From Mucilaginibacter sp. KACC 22773 (GTDB lineage: Bacteria; Bacteroidota; Bacteroidia; Sphingobacteriales; Sphingobacteriaceae): a stretch of DNA of 64,000 bases. Below are positions 52,752 to 62,084 of this stretch, in pieces. A program made the position numbers and the translations under genes. Below the pieces are notes generated by a model that did not search any database, was not told the DNA's origin, and saw only the letters and a list, made by a program, of their open reading frames with translations. Numbering within the stretch: the first letter of the stretch is position 1; every line of letters begins with the position of its first letter. Location: the NCBI RefSeq assembly GCF_028736215.1, contig NZ_CP117883.1, positions 1,736,001 to 1,800,000 of the forward strand. Direction: 5' to 3'.

Positions 52752-54926
52752 CTATTTAAGAAACAACAGTTCCCTAAACTTAGGCAATGGCCACATGCCA
52801 TCGTCTACCAGCTGCTCCAGCTTATCAACCCGGTAGCGGATAGGGGCAAAAAATGATTTCACCTTCTCATCATAGTCAATGGCGCGCTGGCGAATGTCTT
52901 CTACCGCGTTTGCTGTTTTACGTGCATCAACCATTTGGTCAACATTGGTTTTAATGAAGTTTACGTGTTCGGCAATTTTTGTGATTATATCAAGCTGGGC
53001 CTCATAGGTTGATGCCGGAAGACCTAAATCTTTTAAGCCTTTTACATTGTTTATCAGTTTGGTTTGATAAGCTATTGCAGCAGGGATAATAACATTTTGC
53101 ACCAGTTCGCCCATTACGCGGGCTTCTATCTGTAACTTTTTATAAAAGCTATCTAAAAGTATTTCATGACGGGCGTGTGCCTCACGGGGAGTAAAAACAC
53201 CGGTTTCGGCAAACAGGATCTCAGCCTTTTCGGCCAAAAATGCGTCCAGCGCTTTTGGAGTGGTTTTAATATTGGCCAAACCGCGCCTTTCGGCTTCTTT
53301 TTCCCACTCCTCGCTGTACCCATTGCCTTCAAAACGGATGTTTTTTGATTCTTTGATGTATTTTTTAATAACGATCAAGAGTGCAAGATCTTTCTTTTCA
53401 CCCTTTTTAATCAGTTTATCTACATCGTATTTGAATTTCCTGAGCTGCTCGGCCACAATCAGATTAAGGATTGTCATCGGGCTGGCCGAATTGGCCGATG
53501 AGCCTACTGCCCTTAATTCAAATTTATTACCGGTAAATGCAAAAGGCGAAGTACGGTTACGGTCGGTATTATCGGGCAGTATCTGCGGAATTTTCGGAAT
53601 GCCCTGCCATAACAGGTTATCCTCTTTTATTTTTTTGCTGATGCGCGAAGTTTCTATCTCATCCAGCACATCGTTTAGCTGGCTGCCAAGGAAAATAGAT
53701 ATAATAGCCGGGGGGGCTTCATTCGCACCCAGGCGATGGTCATTGTTAACTGACGCTATGGATGCCCTTAACAAGTCGGCATGTTCATGAACTGCTTTGA
53801 TTGTATTTACAAAAAAGGCAAGGAACATCAGGTTGTTTTTAGGCGTTTTGCCCGGTGACAACAGGTTTTTCCCCGTATTGGTTATCAACGACCAGTTATT
53901 GTGCTTGCCAGATCCGTTTATGCCGGCGTATGGTTTTTCATGCAGTAATACTTTAAAGTTATGACGGCGGGCCACACGGTCCATCAAATCCATCAGCAGT
54001 TGGTTATGGTCAATGGCCAGGTTTATTTCCTCATAAATTGGCGCGCATTCAAATTGCGATGGCGCGACCTCATTGTGACGCGTTTTTAATGGTATACCTA
54101 ATAATAAGGCCTCGGCCTCCATATCCTGCATGTAAGCGTACACCCGCTCCGGTATCGAGCCAAAGTAATGATCTTCTAACTGCTGGTTTTTGGCAGATAT
54201 ATGGCCAAAAAGCGTGCGACCTGTTAAATAAAGGTCGGGACGTGCATTAAATAAGGCAATATCAACTAAAAAGTATTCCTGCTCCAAACCTAACGATGCA
54301 TTTACCTTCTCGATACCTTTGTCAAAGTAATGGCAAACGTCAACCGCCGCTTTATCAAGCACACTTAATGCCTTTAATAAAGGTACCTTATAATCCAATG
54401 CCTCGCCGGTATAGGAAACAAATACAGTAGGTATACATAAAGTACGCGCCATTAAAAAGGCGGGTGAGGACGGGTCCCATGCGGTATAACCGCGGGCTTC
54501 AAAGGTATTACGGATGCCACCGCTCGGGAAGCTGGAAGCATCGGGCTCCTGTTGCGATAAAGCATCACCGCTAAAGCGCTCAATAGCGCCGCCATCGGCT
54601 GTCGATTCAAAAAAAGCATCGTGCTTTTCGGCAGTTGTGCCGGTAAGCGGCTGAAACCAGTGTGTATAGTGGGTAGCCCCTTTGCCCAAAGCCCATGATT
54701 TCATGGCCGAGGCTATTTGTTCGGCCAGGTCGCGGGGGATGGCTTCACCTTTTTCTATGGAATTAACGATACCCTGGTACGCTTCTGTAGAAAGGTATTC
54801 CTTCATTTTCTTTTTATCGAAAACATTGGCGCCAAAATAATCTGAAATTTTGGCGGCAGGCGGTTTAACTTCGGGGATGGTCCTGTTCAGAACGTCCTGA
54901 AGCGCTTTAAATCGAATGTTAGGCAT
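52752..54926 (-). CDS. glnN: Type III glutamine synthetase
   Basis: A 724-residue GSIII enzyme that makes glutamine from glutamate, ammonia and ATP. Features: GGIRNTFEARGYTAWDP, the active-site SLGLEQEYFLVD (Glu ligands), RHNEVAPSQFECAPIY with the metal-binding Glu, KPYAGINGSGKHNNWSL and NRTSPFAFTGNKFELRAVGS. This large form is typical of Bacteroidota. It sits next to two Amt genes in a nitrogen cluster. The preceding gap (52450-52751) contains AATTCGTGAAATTCG-type words at about 52712-52745. Confidence 0.97.
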   Translation of the reverse strand: MPNIRFKALQDVLNRTIPEVKPPAAKISDYFGANVFDKKKMKEYLSTEAYQGIVNSIEKGEAIPRDLAEQIASAMKSWALGKGATHYTHWFQPLTGTTAEKHDAFFESTADGGAIERFSGDALSQQEPDASSFPSGGIRNTFEARGYTAWDPSSPAFLMARTLCIPTVFVSYTGEALDYKVPLLKALSVLDKAAVDVCHYFDKGIEKVNASLGLEQEYFLVDIALFNARPDLYLTGRTLFGHISAKNQQLEDHYFGSIPERVYAYMQDMEAEALLLGIPLKTRHNEVAPSQFECAPIYEEINLAIDHNQLLMDLMDRVARRHNFKVLLHEKPYAGINGSGKHNNWSLITNTGKNLLSPGKTPKNNLMFLAFFVNTIKAVHEHADLLRASIASVNNDHRLGANEAPPAIISIFLGSQLNDVLDEIETSRISKKIKEDNLLWQGIPKIPQILPDNTDRNRTSPFAFTGNKFELRAVGSSANSASPMTILNLIVAEQLRKFKYDVDKLIKKGEKKDLALLIVIKKYIKESKNIRFEGNGYSEEWEKEAERRGLANIKTTPKALDAFLAEKAEILFAETGVFTPREAHARHEILLDSFYKKLQIEARVMGELVQNVIIPAAIAYQTKLINNVKGLKDLGLPASTYEAQLDIITKIAEHVNFIKTNVDQMVDARKTANAVEDIRQRAIDYDEKVKSFFAPIRYRVDKLEQLVDDGMWPLPKFRELLFLK

Positions 54927-55549
54927 TTTTATATATAGGTTTATATACGGTTTTAAATAAAGGCAAATTCAAAAATAGAACTATCCTTTAAAATATTCAT
55001 CAAAATTTAATGAAATAAAATGATTTGAGCTGATAGCCGGCCATATAAATGCAAAACCTTTTGAAAGTTAAAGAGGTATTTTGGAAGCAGATGGAGTTAA
55101 AATTTGCTTTTTACGCTATTTTTTTTAATTTTTTTTACAAAAACAGATGTTTTTTGGCGTTTTATGCTGTGAAATGACTTTTTTGTATTTGTAAATCTAT
55201 TTTATCGGTATTTATGGCTTTTTGTAATTTGAAATTCGTTAAAAATTAACCCGTTTTTGAGTTTTGAATTGAGGTTTTGATAATTTATATAATTTTTATC
55301 ATGTTTTTTTTGTTAAAAATTTGTTATTGTTAAAATAACTACCTAATTTCATGAAATAATTTACATAAACCCTATAAATATTATATTTTTTATAAAAAAG
55401 TGTAGTGTTTATTGGTCAAAACCTAAAGAGTGTTTTTTTAAGGTTGTTTTTTGAAGAATTAATGCTGTGCAATCAAACTATTTAATATAATACAACAATC
55501 AAACTAAAATTAAACTATTAAAAAACAATCAAACTAAATTAAAAGACAA
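54927..55549. other. AT-rich leader with CAATCAAACTA repeats before amt
   Basis: About 620 bp of very AT-rich, gene-free sequence between divergent glnN and amt. Close to amt, CAATCAAACTA occurs three times (55470-55480, 55496-55506, 55526-55536), spaced 26 and 30 bp apart. These may be binding sites for a nitrogen regulator or part of a structured leader. I see no riboswitch family I can name. Confidence 0.6.
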
Positions 55550-57172
55550 ATGAAAGTAAGTTCTACAAAATTAAACCTCCTAAGTTCAGTCCGACAGCTG
55601 ACACGTGAGAAATGGGCGCTGGGAGCTACCATTTTTACAGGAAAAATGATTGGCCTATTGCTGGTTTTTGCCGCAATGATGGTTTTACCTGGTGTACTTG
55701 GCACGTCTGCACATGCTGCCGAAACCTACACCGCTCATGAAACATCGTTAATTAATACAGTTAACACTGTTTGGACACTGGTTGCTGCCTTTTTAGTATT
55801 TGGTATGCAAGCGGGTTTTGTTATGCTCGAAGCTGGCTTTGCCCGCAAACGCGAAACCGTGAACGTTTTAATGGAGTGTATTTTTGATACTTGCCTTTGT
55901 GGTTTGTTATTTTACGCTGTAGGTTATGCGTTTATGTTTGGTAATGGTAACGGCTTTATAGGCTGGGGCGGCTTAGGTGCTGATGGCAAAACCATCACCA
56001 ACTGGTTTTTCCTGCAAAATACGCCTGATACTTATGGTTCAACAGGTATCCCTGTTTTGGCACACTGGATATTCCAGTACGCTTTTGCTGATACTTGCTC
56101 AACTATTGTATCTGGTGCAATGATTGGCCGTACCAGCTTCCGTGGCGATATCCTTTACAGTATAGGTATTACAGGTTTTATTTACCCAATTATAGGTCAC
56201 TGGGCCTGGGGACCGGATGGTTTCTTAGCATTAATGGGTACTTCTGGTATTTTCCAATCATTAAGTGCTCAGCCTTTCCGCGATTTTGCAGGTTCAACAG
56301 TGGTACACACTATTGGTGGTGTAGCATCTATAGCCGGTGCAATGGTATTAGGCCCACGGTTGGGCAGGATATTTGCCCGCGATGATAAAGAAAAAGGTGG
56401 ATTACCATCGGGTCATAACTTATTGGTAGCCGCTGTGGGTGGTTTTATCCTGTGGTTTGGCTGGTATGGTTTTAACCCTGGTTCAACATTATCGGCAATG
56501 GATATGCAAGGTATTGGCCGTGTTGCTGCCAACACTACGCTTGCTGCCTGCGCCGGTGGTTTTACTGCTATGCTTGCTGCTTTATGGTGGGGGCCAACCA
56601 AAGGTAAATTCGATCTTGGTTTTACCATTAACGGTTTCCTTGGCGGCCTTGTTGCAATTACCTGCCCATGTTACTGGGTAAGCCCTTTTGGCGCGGTAAT
56701 GTTAGGTGGTGTTGCCGGTTTCGTAATTTTTGCCGGTATTTACATAATAGAATGGTTCCGTATTGATGATCCTATCGGTGCATTTTCTGTACACGGTTTA
56801 GGCGGTATCTGGGGTACTTTATCGTTGGGTTTATTTGCATCTGGCCAATATGGTGCTACCGGCCCAACCGGTGCCGATAATTCAGCTCCTGTTGCAGGTT
56901 TATTTTACGGTGGTGGCGGTGCTGTACTTAAAGCGCAATTTATTGGTAGCTTTACTATCACAGCTGCTGTGTTTATTGTAACTTATGTAATGATGTTTAT
57001 CATCAACAAATTGCCTAATCCATGGAAATTGCGTCTTGAAGAGGAAGGTGAAACAGGACCAGGCGGTATCGATGTATTCGATCACGGTATCGAAGTTTAT
57101 CCAGCCCAGGATGATGAGATCAGCTTAAGCGGCCTTTTTGATAAAGGTGTAACATCTCCATCTGCAGTATAA
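55550..57172 (+). CDS. amt: Ammonium transporter (Amt), long form
   Basis: A 540-residue Amt/Rh channel for ammonium uptake. Long N-terminal extension (about 70 residues) with a hydrophobic segment before AETYTAHETSLINTVNTVW; eleven helices follow, with AGFVMLEAGFARKRETVNV, FAGSTVVHTIGGVASIAGAM (first pore His) and DPIGAFSVHGLGGIWGTLSL (second pore His). The gene is preceded by an AT-rich leader and followed by a porin-like barrel. It is one of two Amt genes in the window. Confidence 0.96.
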   Translation: MKVSSTKLNLLSSVRQLTREKWALGATIFTGKMIGLLLVFAAMMVLPGVLGTSAHAAETYTAHETSLINTVNTVWTLVAAFLVFGMQAGFVMLEAGFARKRETVNVLMECIFDTCLCGLLFYAVGYAFMFGNGNGFIGWGGLGADGKTITNWFFLQNTPDTYGSTGIPVLAHWIFQYAFADTCSTIVSGAMIGRTSFRGDILYSIGITGFIYPIIGHWAWGPDGFLALMGTSGIFQSLSAQPFRDFAGSTVVHTIGGVASIAGAMVLGPRLGRIFARDDKEKGGLPSGHNLLVAAVGGFILWFGWYGFNPGSTLSAMDMQGIGRVAANTTLAACAGGFTAMLAALWWGPTKGKFDLGFTINGFLGGLVAITCPCYWVSPFGAVMLGGVAGFVIFAGIYIIEWFRIDDPIGAFSVHGLGGIWGTLSLGLFASGQYGATGPTGADNSAPVAGLFYGGGGAVLKAQFIGSFTITAAVFIVTYVMMFIINKLPNPWKLRLEEEGETGPGGIDVFDHGIEVYPAQDDEISLSGLFDKGVTSPSAV

Positions 57173-57356
57173 TAAAATTCTTTAATGCCTTGTGCGGTTG
57201 GTTTAATGCCGACAATCTTTTACAACCAACCGCACAGGTATTTTTATCAATCTTATAAAATTTAACCGCTTTTACTAAAGGCTATTGTTGTGCATTAGCT
57301 TAATGGGAAAGCTTTATTTCAACCCAAATCAAATTCAAATCAATTAAATCGTTATC

Positions 57357-58424
57357 ATGAAAAAAACACTTTTACTTTTATCAGCTCTTGTTGCCGGTTC
57401 CTTCGTTGTTAAAGCGCAGGATACCGTTAAAACCACTGCAGATGCGCCTTTGGTAATCTACGGGTCGGTAGATACCTACTTCAAAAAAGATTTTGCTAAT
57501 AAGCCAAACATTCAAACCTCTTTCGGTTCTGATAATAATTCAGTATCAATTGGTATGATCGATCTGGGTTTAAAGAAAAAGGTAGGCAAAGCATCGTTTG
57601 TTGGCGAAATGTCATTTGGTCCGCGTGGCCAGGAGCAGTCAATTCCTGATGCTATTTATGGGTCATTGCCGGCTGGTACTTCAAGCTACCACATTCAAAA
57701 CTTATACGTTTCTTATGATGTAACCGATAAGTTTAACTTAACAGCAGGTTACATGGCTACATTTGTTGGTTACGAGGTAATTAGCCCGGTAGGTAACTTT
57801 AACTATTCAACTTCTTATTTATTCAGTGCAGGCCCGTTCCAAAATGCAGGCTTTAAAGCAACTTATGCTTTCTCTGATAAAGTAAGTTTGATGGCTGGTA
57901 TTTTTAATGACAACTGGAATACTTACAAATCAAATTCGGCTACACCAGAAGTATCAACCTTTGGCTCGCAGTTGTTTTTGGCACCTGTTAAAGGATGGAC
58001 AGCTTACATTAACTTTGCAAGCGGAAAATACTCTGGTACTATATTGGATTTAACCACCGCTTACCAGATAACCGATGCGTTTAAATTAGGTTTAAATGCT
58101 GCCCGTAAAACAGGTATGGGTGCTTATAACTACTTTGGTTATGCCCTATATCCTCAGTTGGCTGTTTCAAAAGCAGTTACTTTTGGTTTAAGAGAGGAGT
58201 ATTTCAAAGCTAAAGCAACAAATGGTGGTGCTGATATTGGCATTACTCCTGGCAACTCGGTGTTTGCTTCAACCTTAACTTGCAGCATCAAATCAGGTCC
58301 TTTAACTTTCATCCCTGAGTTTAGGTTAGATCATACAAAAACCGGTGATGTTTTCTGGAAGAGTGACGGCACTCCTTCAAAATCAGCTGGTCAGTTTTTG
58401 TTAGCCGCTGTATACGCGTTCTAA
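57357..58424 (+). CDS. Outer membrane beta-barrel porin (BBP2-like)
   Basis: A 355-residue protein with a signal peptide (MKKTLLLLSALVAGSFVVKA). The mature part starts with IYGSVDTYFKKDFANK and alternates amphipathic strands ending in FLLAAVYAF, the usual terminal aromatic of an outer membrane barrel. It resembles the OmpL-like/BBP2 putative porins of Bacteroidota. Position after amt suggests it may help ammonium or another small solute cross the outer membrane; this is contextual only. Confidence 0.78.
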   Translation: MKKTLLLLSALVAGSFVVKAQDTVKTTADAPLVIYGSVDTYFKKDFANKPNIQTSFGSDNNSVSIGMIDLGLKKKVGKASFVGEMSFGPRGQEQSIPDAIYGSLPAGTSSYHIQNLYVSYDVTDKFNLTAGYMATFVGYEVISPVGNFNYSTSYLFSAGPFQNAGFKATYAFSDKVSLMAGIFNDNWNTYKSNSATPEVSTFGSQLFLAPVKGWTAYINFASGKYSGTILDLTTAYQITDAFKLGLNAARKTGMGAYNYFGYALYPQLAVSKAVTFGLREEYFKAKATNGGADIGITPGNSVFASTLTCSIKSGPLTFIPEFRLDHTKTGDVFWKSDGTPSKSAGQFLLAAVYAF

Positions 58425-58447
58425 TTTAAATTAAAACATTATTTTAC

Positions 58448-58480
58448 AAAAAGCCTCCTGATATAACCGGGAGGCTTTTT
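58448..58480 (+). terminator. Terminator after the porin gene
   Basis: AAAAAGCCTCC (58448-58458) pairs with GGGAGGCTTTTT (58469-58480), 24 bp after the stop. It can work in both directions. Confidence 0.88.
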
Positions 58481-58495
58481 ATCTTTATACCGGTG

Positions 58496-58625
58496 GAGAG
58501 TCGAGAGTTAAGAATTAAGAAAAGGACTTCAAAGTTGAATAGATTTGAAGCCCTTGCCTTGGTTTGCTGATCTCTAATAATAAAGCTGGTATGCTTTTTA
58601 TCTTGACTCTTAACTCTTGACTCTT
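58496..58625. repeat. Tandem-word hairpin, GAGTTAAGA family
   Basis: The left arm (58496-58521) has GAGAGTCGAGAGTTAAGAAT then TAAGAA. The right arm (58601-58625) has the complement, TCTTGACTCTTAACTCTTGA. It lies between the porin gene and the DUF4468 gene. Confidence 0.7.
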
Positions 58626-58640
58626 TTTTACTCTTTTTAA

Positions 58641-59234
58641 ATGAAAAACATTTTTATTGCTCTCATTTGTATCCTTTCCGCAAAGAACGTTATTGCGCAA
58701 AAAGACACGCTGGCCTTTGATGAACGTAATAAATACATTTACTATCAAACGGTTGATCAACCAGGTTTAAGCAAGGATACCTTGTATGGCCGGGGATTGT
58801 ATTTTATGCACAAGGCCTATCCAAAGGGGAAACTCAAAATTACCAAAACTGATGAAACCCAGGGCGTGTTGAGCGGAGAGGGTAGCTTCGTGGTGTCGAA
58901 ACGGTCGTTATTATCGGGCAGCCCTGGCGGCGAAATAAGCTATTCATTAAGGATAGAAGTTAAAGATTCAAAATACCGTTATTGGTTTACCGATTTTAAG
59001 TTTACCCCTTATAAGCGCGACAGGTATGGCATGGAGGTTTTGGATCCTGGCATTACATTTCCAATGGAGGAGGCAAAAAGTAAGCTGGAGAAAAGAGACG
59101 TAGCCGTTTATTTGGATAAGATACTCAATTATAGCCGGCAAAACGGTGCGGTTTTAAAATCGTATATGCTAAAAACAGCGCCGGCGAAAAAAACAATCCA
59201 GGAATTGAAAAAGATATCAACCAAGGATTGGTAG
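58641..59234 (+). CDS. Secreted DUF4468-like protein
   Basis: A 197-residue protein with a signal peptide (MKNIFIALICILSAKNVIAQ). The mature region has the DUF4468 pattern: GLSKDTLYGRGLYFMHKAYP, TQGVLSGEGSFVV, ISYSLRIEVKDSKYRYWFTD. Function unknown. It is preceded and followed by tandem-word repeats. Confidence 0.7.
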   Translation: MKNIFIALICILSAKNVIAQKDTLAFDERNKYIYYQTVDQPGLSKDTLYGRGLYFMHKAYPKGKLKITKTDETQGVLSGEGSFVVSKRSLLSGSPGGEISYSLRIEVKDSKYRYWFTDFKFTPYKRDRYGMEVLDPGITFPMEEAKSKLEKRDVAVYLDKILNYSRQNGAVLKSYMLKTAPAKKTIQELKKISTKDW

Positions 59235-59236
59235 TT

Positions 59237-59330
59237 CGTTGTGTTAGTTCATTGGTTCACTGGTTCATTGGTGTCGCTTTATTACTTATCTGCTGGTTCA
59301 TTGTGTTAGTCCAATGGTTCAAACTGCGGT
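59237..59330. repeat. Tandem GTTCATTGG words
   Basis: GTTCATTGG and variants (GTTCACTGG, GTTCATTGTG, AATGGTTCAA) recur between 59253 and 59326, some in reverse orientation. The rest of 59235-59751 has no gene. Confidence 0.65.
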
Positions 59331-59456
59331 AGCGATTCTGTTTTAAATAGTTGATTTTTAGCCATTGTTACCAACTGACTGTTTTATTTTTTTTTGATAA
59401 AATAGCTCTTACGCACCTTCCTCTTTATTAACATACTTTGAAGTTAACATGCTTTG

Positions 59457-59517
59457 AAGTGGATTGGTGAAATTCGATCCAATTCGTGAAATTCGTGTGA
59501 ATCAATTCGTGTGAATC
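59457..59517. repeat. Tandem AATTCGTGAAATTCGTG words
   Basis: GAAATTCGATCC, AATTCGTGAAATTCGTG and TGAATCAATTCGTGTGAATC follow each other. Diverged copies lie at 59705-59745 and 52712-52745. Confidence 0.7.
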
Positions 59518-59557
59518 AAAAAAGCCGCCCCTCAAAATTTAGGGCGGCTTTAGTTTT
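59518..59557. terminator. Bidirectional terminator
   Basis: AAAAAAGCCGCCC pairs with GGGCGGCTT around CTCAAAATTTA, with T or A runs on both sides. It separates the DUF4468 gene and the convergent second amt gene. Confidence 0.8.
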
Positions 59558-59751
59558 TAGTTAGCCTTGGCGAGACAATAGTAAAAACGTTAATTCTTTT
59601 TTGTTAATTGATATTATGTTTGATTGTTGGTTGTTTAATTTCCTTTTTTTTATACGATAATTCGTGAACACCTCCTTTCGTATAAGAACTTAAAAGCTTA
59701 TTAGCGAAATTCGACCGAATTCGTGAAATTAGTGTAAATCAAATCGCGTAA

Positions 59752-61059
59752 TTACAATTCTTCATCGTGCTGGCTAATATCCAAACCTGCTAATTCCTCT
59801 TCAGGTGTAACACGTAATGTACTTATCATGTCGGTTATTTTTAACAGTAATAATGAGCCAAAGAAAGCAAAGGCCGATACGCCAACTAAAGTTACCAGGT
59901 GAAGGAAAAACAAATGGGTTTCGCCATAAAATAAGCCATTACCTGTAGTGTTGGCGCTATTTACATTTTGATGCGCAAATACACCGGTTAGCAGCATACC
60001 AACCATGCCGCCTACGCCATGGCAGGGGAATACATCGAGTGTATCGTCAATGCTGGTTTTGCTTCTCCAGATAACTACAAGGTTACTTACTACAGCTGCA
60101 ACAATACCAATTATTAATGAGTGGGGAATGGTTACAAAGCCAGCTGCAGGCGTAATAGCAACCAGGCCAACTACGGCACCAATACAGGCACCCAGTACAC
60201 CCGGCTTTTTGCCGCGCAGGATATCAAAAAACATCCAGGCCATTGCTGCTGCAGCAGATGCTGTTGTTGTTGTAGCCAAAGCGGTAGCTGCAAGCGTACC
60301 CGAACCTAAAGCAGAGCCGGCGTTAAAGCCAAACCAGCCAAACCATAATAAACCTGTACCCAATAACACGTAGCTGATGCGGGCAGGATTATGCGATGTT
60401 TCGTTGCGGCCTTTTAAATATAATGCCGACGCAAGGGCTGCCCAGCCGGCGCTCATGTGTACAACAGTGCCCCCGGCAAAATCAAGCACGCCTTTGCCAA
60501 ACAAGAAACCGTCAGGGTGCCAGGTAGAGTGGGCCAAAGGCGCATATATAAATACCATGAACAGGCAAAGGAAAATAACGTATGAGTTAAAGCGGATACG
60601 CTCGGCAAATGCGCCGGTAATAAGGGCCGGGGTAATAACCGCGAATTTTAACTGGAACATAGCAAACAATACCAGCGGAATAGTGGGTGCAAGTTTCCAG
60701 GTAGCGTTGCCCAATGTGCCCTTCATCATAAAAAAGGTGCGCGGATCGCCAACGAAACCGCCAATGGTATCGCCAAATGCAAGGCTAAAGCCAAAAATAA
60801 CCCAGATAACGGTGATAACGCCCATACAAACAAAGCTTTGCAGCATGGTTGATAGTACGTTTTTTTTGCTTACCATACCGCCATAAAAAAAGGCAAGTCC
60901 GGGTGTCATGATCAATACAAGGGCTGTACTAACCAATAGCCAGGCAGTATCGCCGGTATCAATTTTGCTGTCTTTAACGGTTGTTAATGTAACCGAAGGA
61001 AATATAAGGGCAAGTACTATAATAAGTAGCAGTATGCCAAATGGTATGAATTTTTTCAT
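59752..61059 (-). CDS. amt: Ammonium transporter (Amt), short form
   Basis: A 435-residue Amt channel: N-terminal hydrophobic segment, TAWLLVSTALVLIMTPGLAF, FYGGMVSKKNVLSTMLQSF, FAGGTVVHMSAGWAALASAL (first pore His) and DVFPCHGVGGMVGMLLTGVF (second pore His). No GlnK gene follows. It is only distantly similar to the long form at 55550-57172, so the two are separate paralogues rather than a recent duplicate. Two hairpins with identical loops lie upstream. Confidence 0.95.
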   Translation of the reverse strand: MKKFIPFGILLLIIVLALIFPSVTLTTVKDSKIDTGDTAWLLVSTALVLIMTPGLAFFYGGMVSKKNVLSTMLQSFVCMGVITVIWVIFGFSLAFGDTIGGFVGDPRTFFMMKGTLGNATWKLAPTIPLVLFAMFQLKFAVITPALITGAFAERIRFNSYVIFLCLFMVFIYAPLAHSTWHPDGFLFGKGVLDFAGGTVVHMSAGWAALASALYLKGRNETSHNPARISYVLLGTGLLWFGWFGFNAGSALGSGTLAATALATTTTASAAAAMAWMFFDILRGKKPGVLGACIGAVVGLVAITPAAGFVTIPHSLIIGIVAAVVSNLVVIWRSKTSIDDTLDVFPCHGVGGMVGMLLTGVFAHQNVNSANTTGNGLFYGETHLFFLHLVTLVGVSAFAFFGSLLLLKITDMISTLRVTPEEELAGLDISQHDEEL

Positions 61060-61281
61060 GCTTAGGGTTTTAGGGAATAGTTAATAAAAAGCTGATAGCT
61101 TAATGCCTAAAGCAAAAAGCCAGGTTTTCAAAAAGCCCGGTTTATAAAATATTGATGGTGACTACAATAACTGACTTTATTGCAATGACAACCAATTGCT
61201 AACGCCTGGCCCTTATGTGAGCATGCATAACGCTGTATAAACGAGGTTGGTTAATACTTTTAGTTTAATGACGGGTGAAGA

Positions 61282-61360
61282 AACTGCCCGGTACCCAATC
61301 AAAATACCGGGCAGTTCAACAACTGTACCTGCAGGCACCCAATCAAAATGCCTGTAAGTA
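61282..61360 (-). promoter_or_regulatory. Two adjacent hairpins with identical 11-nt loops upstream of amt
   Basis: Hairpin 1: AACTGCCCGGTA (61282-61293) and TACCGGGCAGTT (61305-61316) form a perfect 12-bp stem. Hairpin 2: TACCTGCAGGCA (61326-61337) and TGCCTGTAAGTA (61349-61360) pair with one mismatch and one wobble. Both loops read CCCAATCAAAA on the plus strand. The stems differ while the loop is the same. They lie about 220-300 bp before the amt start in a 372-bp gap without a gene. Confidence 0.7.
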
Positions 61361-61431
61361 TTTAAACTAAGTTTTAAAAAACAATAAACACGGTTGTGTA
61401 ATCAGCACAGCCGCATGAAATTGTTTAACTA

Positions 61432-61788
61432 TTACCAAAAAGCGTGGAACGGAAAAAGAATGAGTTTGCGGAACCGCGATAGCTCGCTTGTACCCCTGCC
61501 GCAAATAAAATTGAGATACTTTACGTGTATGGTGTAAAAATTGGGGCTTGTGTAAAGGAATGGCAGCGAATGCGAACCCCGATGCTGCTGGAGATTTATA
61601 ATTTGTACCGGTACGTTGTTAAGGCTGTAATCATAGCTGTAAGGACTATGATGGTTGGTTGTGGCCGATACGGAGGTTTTTTTATCGTCTTTATGGCTGG
61701 CATGATACAATCCTCCCCTTGCCGAGGCTGAAAACCCGGAAAACAAAAGGAAAATTACCGCAGTAAACCGATAAAGGCTGTTGAACAT
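61432..61788 (-). CDS. Small secreted hypothetical protein
   Basis: A 118-residue frame with a signal-peptide-like start (MFNSLYRFTAVIFLLFSGFS, cleavage near ASA). The centre is rich in His, Ser and Lys (YHASHKDDKKTSVSATTNHH) and the C-terminus is basic and aromatic. No family is recognised; the C-terminal part may not be real. Antisense frames are shorter. Confidence 0.45.
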   Translation of the reverse strand: MFNSLYRFTAVIFLLFSGFSASARGGLYHASHKDDKKTSVSATTNHHSPYSYDYSLNNVPVQIINLQQHRGSHSLPFLYTSPNFYTIHVKYLNFICGRGTSELSRFRKLILFPFHAFW

Positions 61789-62084
61789 GTCTAAAAGTAG
61801 TAAAAAAATAAAATAATTGCGTTTTTTTTACAAGTTTTTTAACTTTTTGTGCATTTATGTGAAAAATATGTATAGATATTGTTTTTTTAATTCACTGAAT
61901 ACAGGAAAAAGCGCGTGATAACGTGGCCTTTGCAAGAAATAATCGCCGAAAATAAAATTTTACAAGTTTTTTATTAAGCGGTAGGTTTTGATCGGATTTG
62001 TTTAATTTATAGATGTATTATTGAGGTTTTGTAAAATATAACGTCTTTGAAATCGTTATTTATGTATAAATAATTCTTTGAAAG

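Noticed and set aside
54927..55549. A riboswitch in the amt leader
   Set aside because: The leader is very AT-rich and I see no conserved core of a known riboswitch; the direct repeats are the only clear structure.
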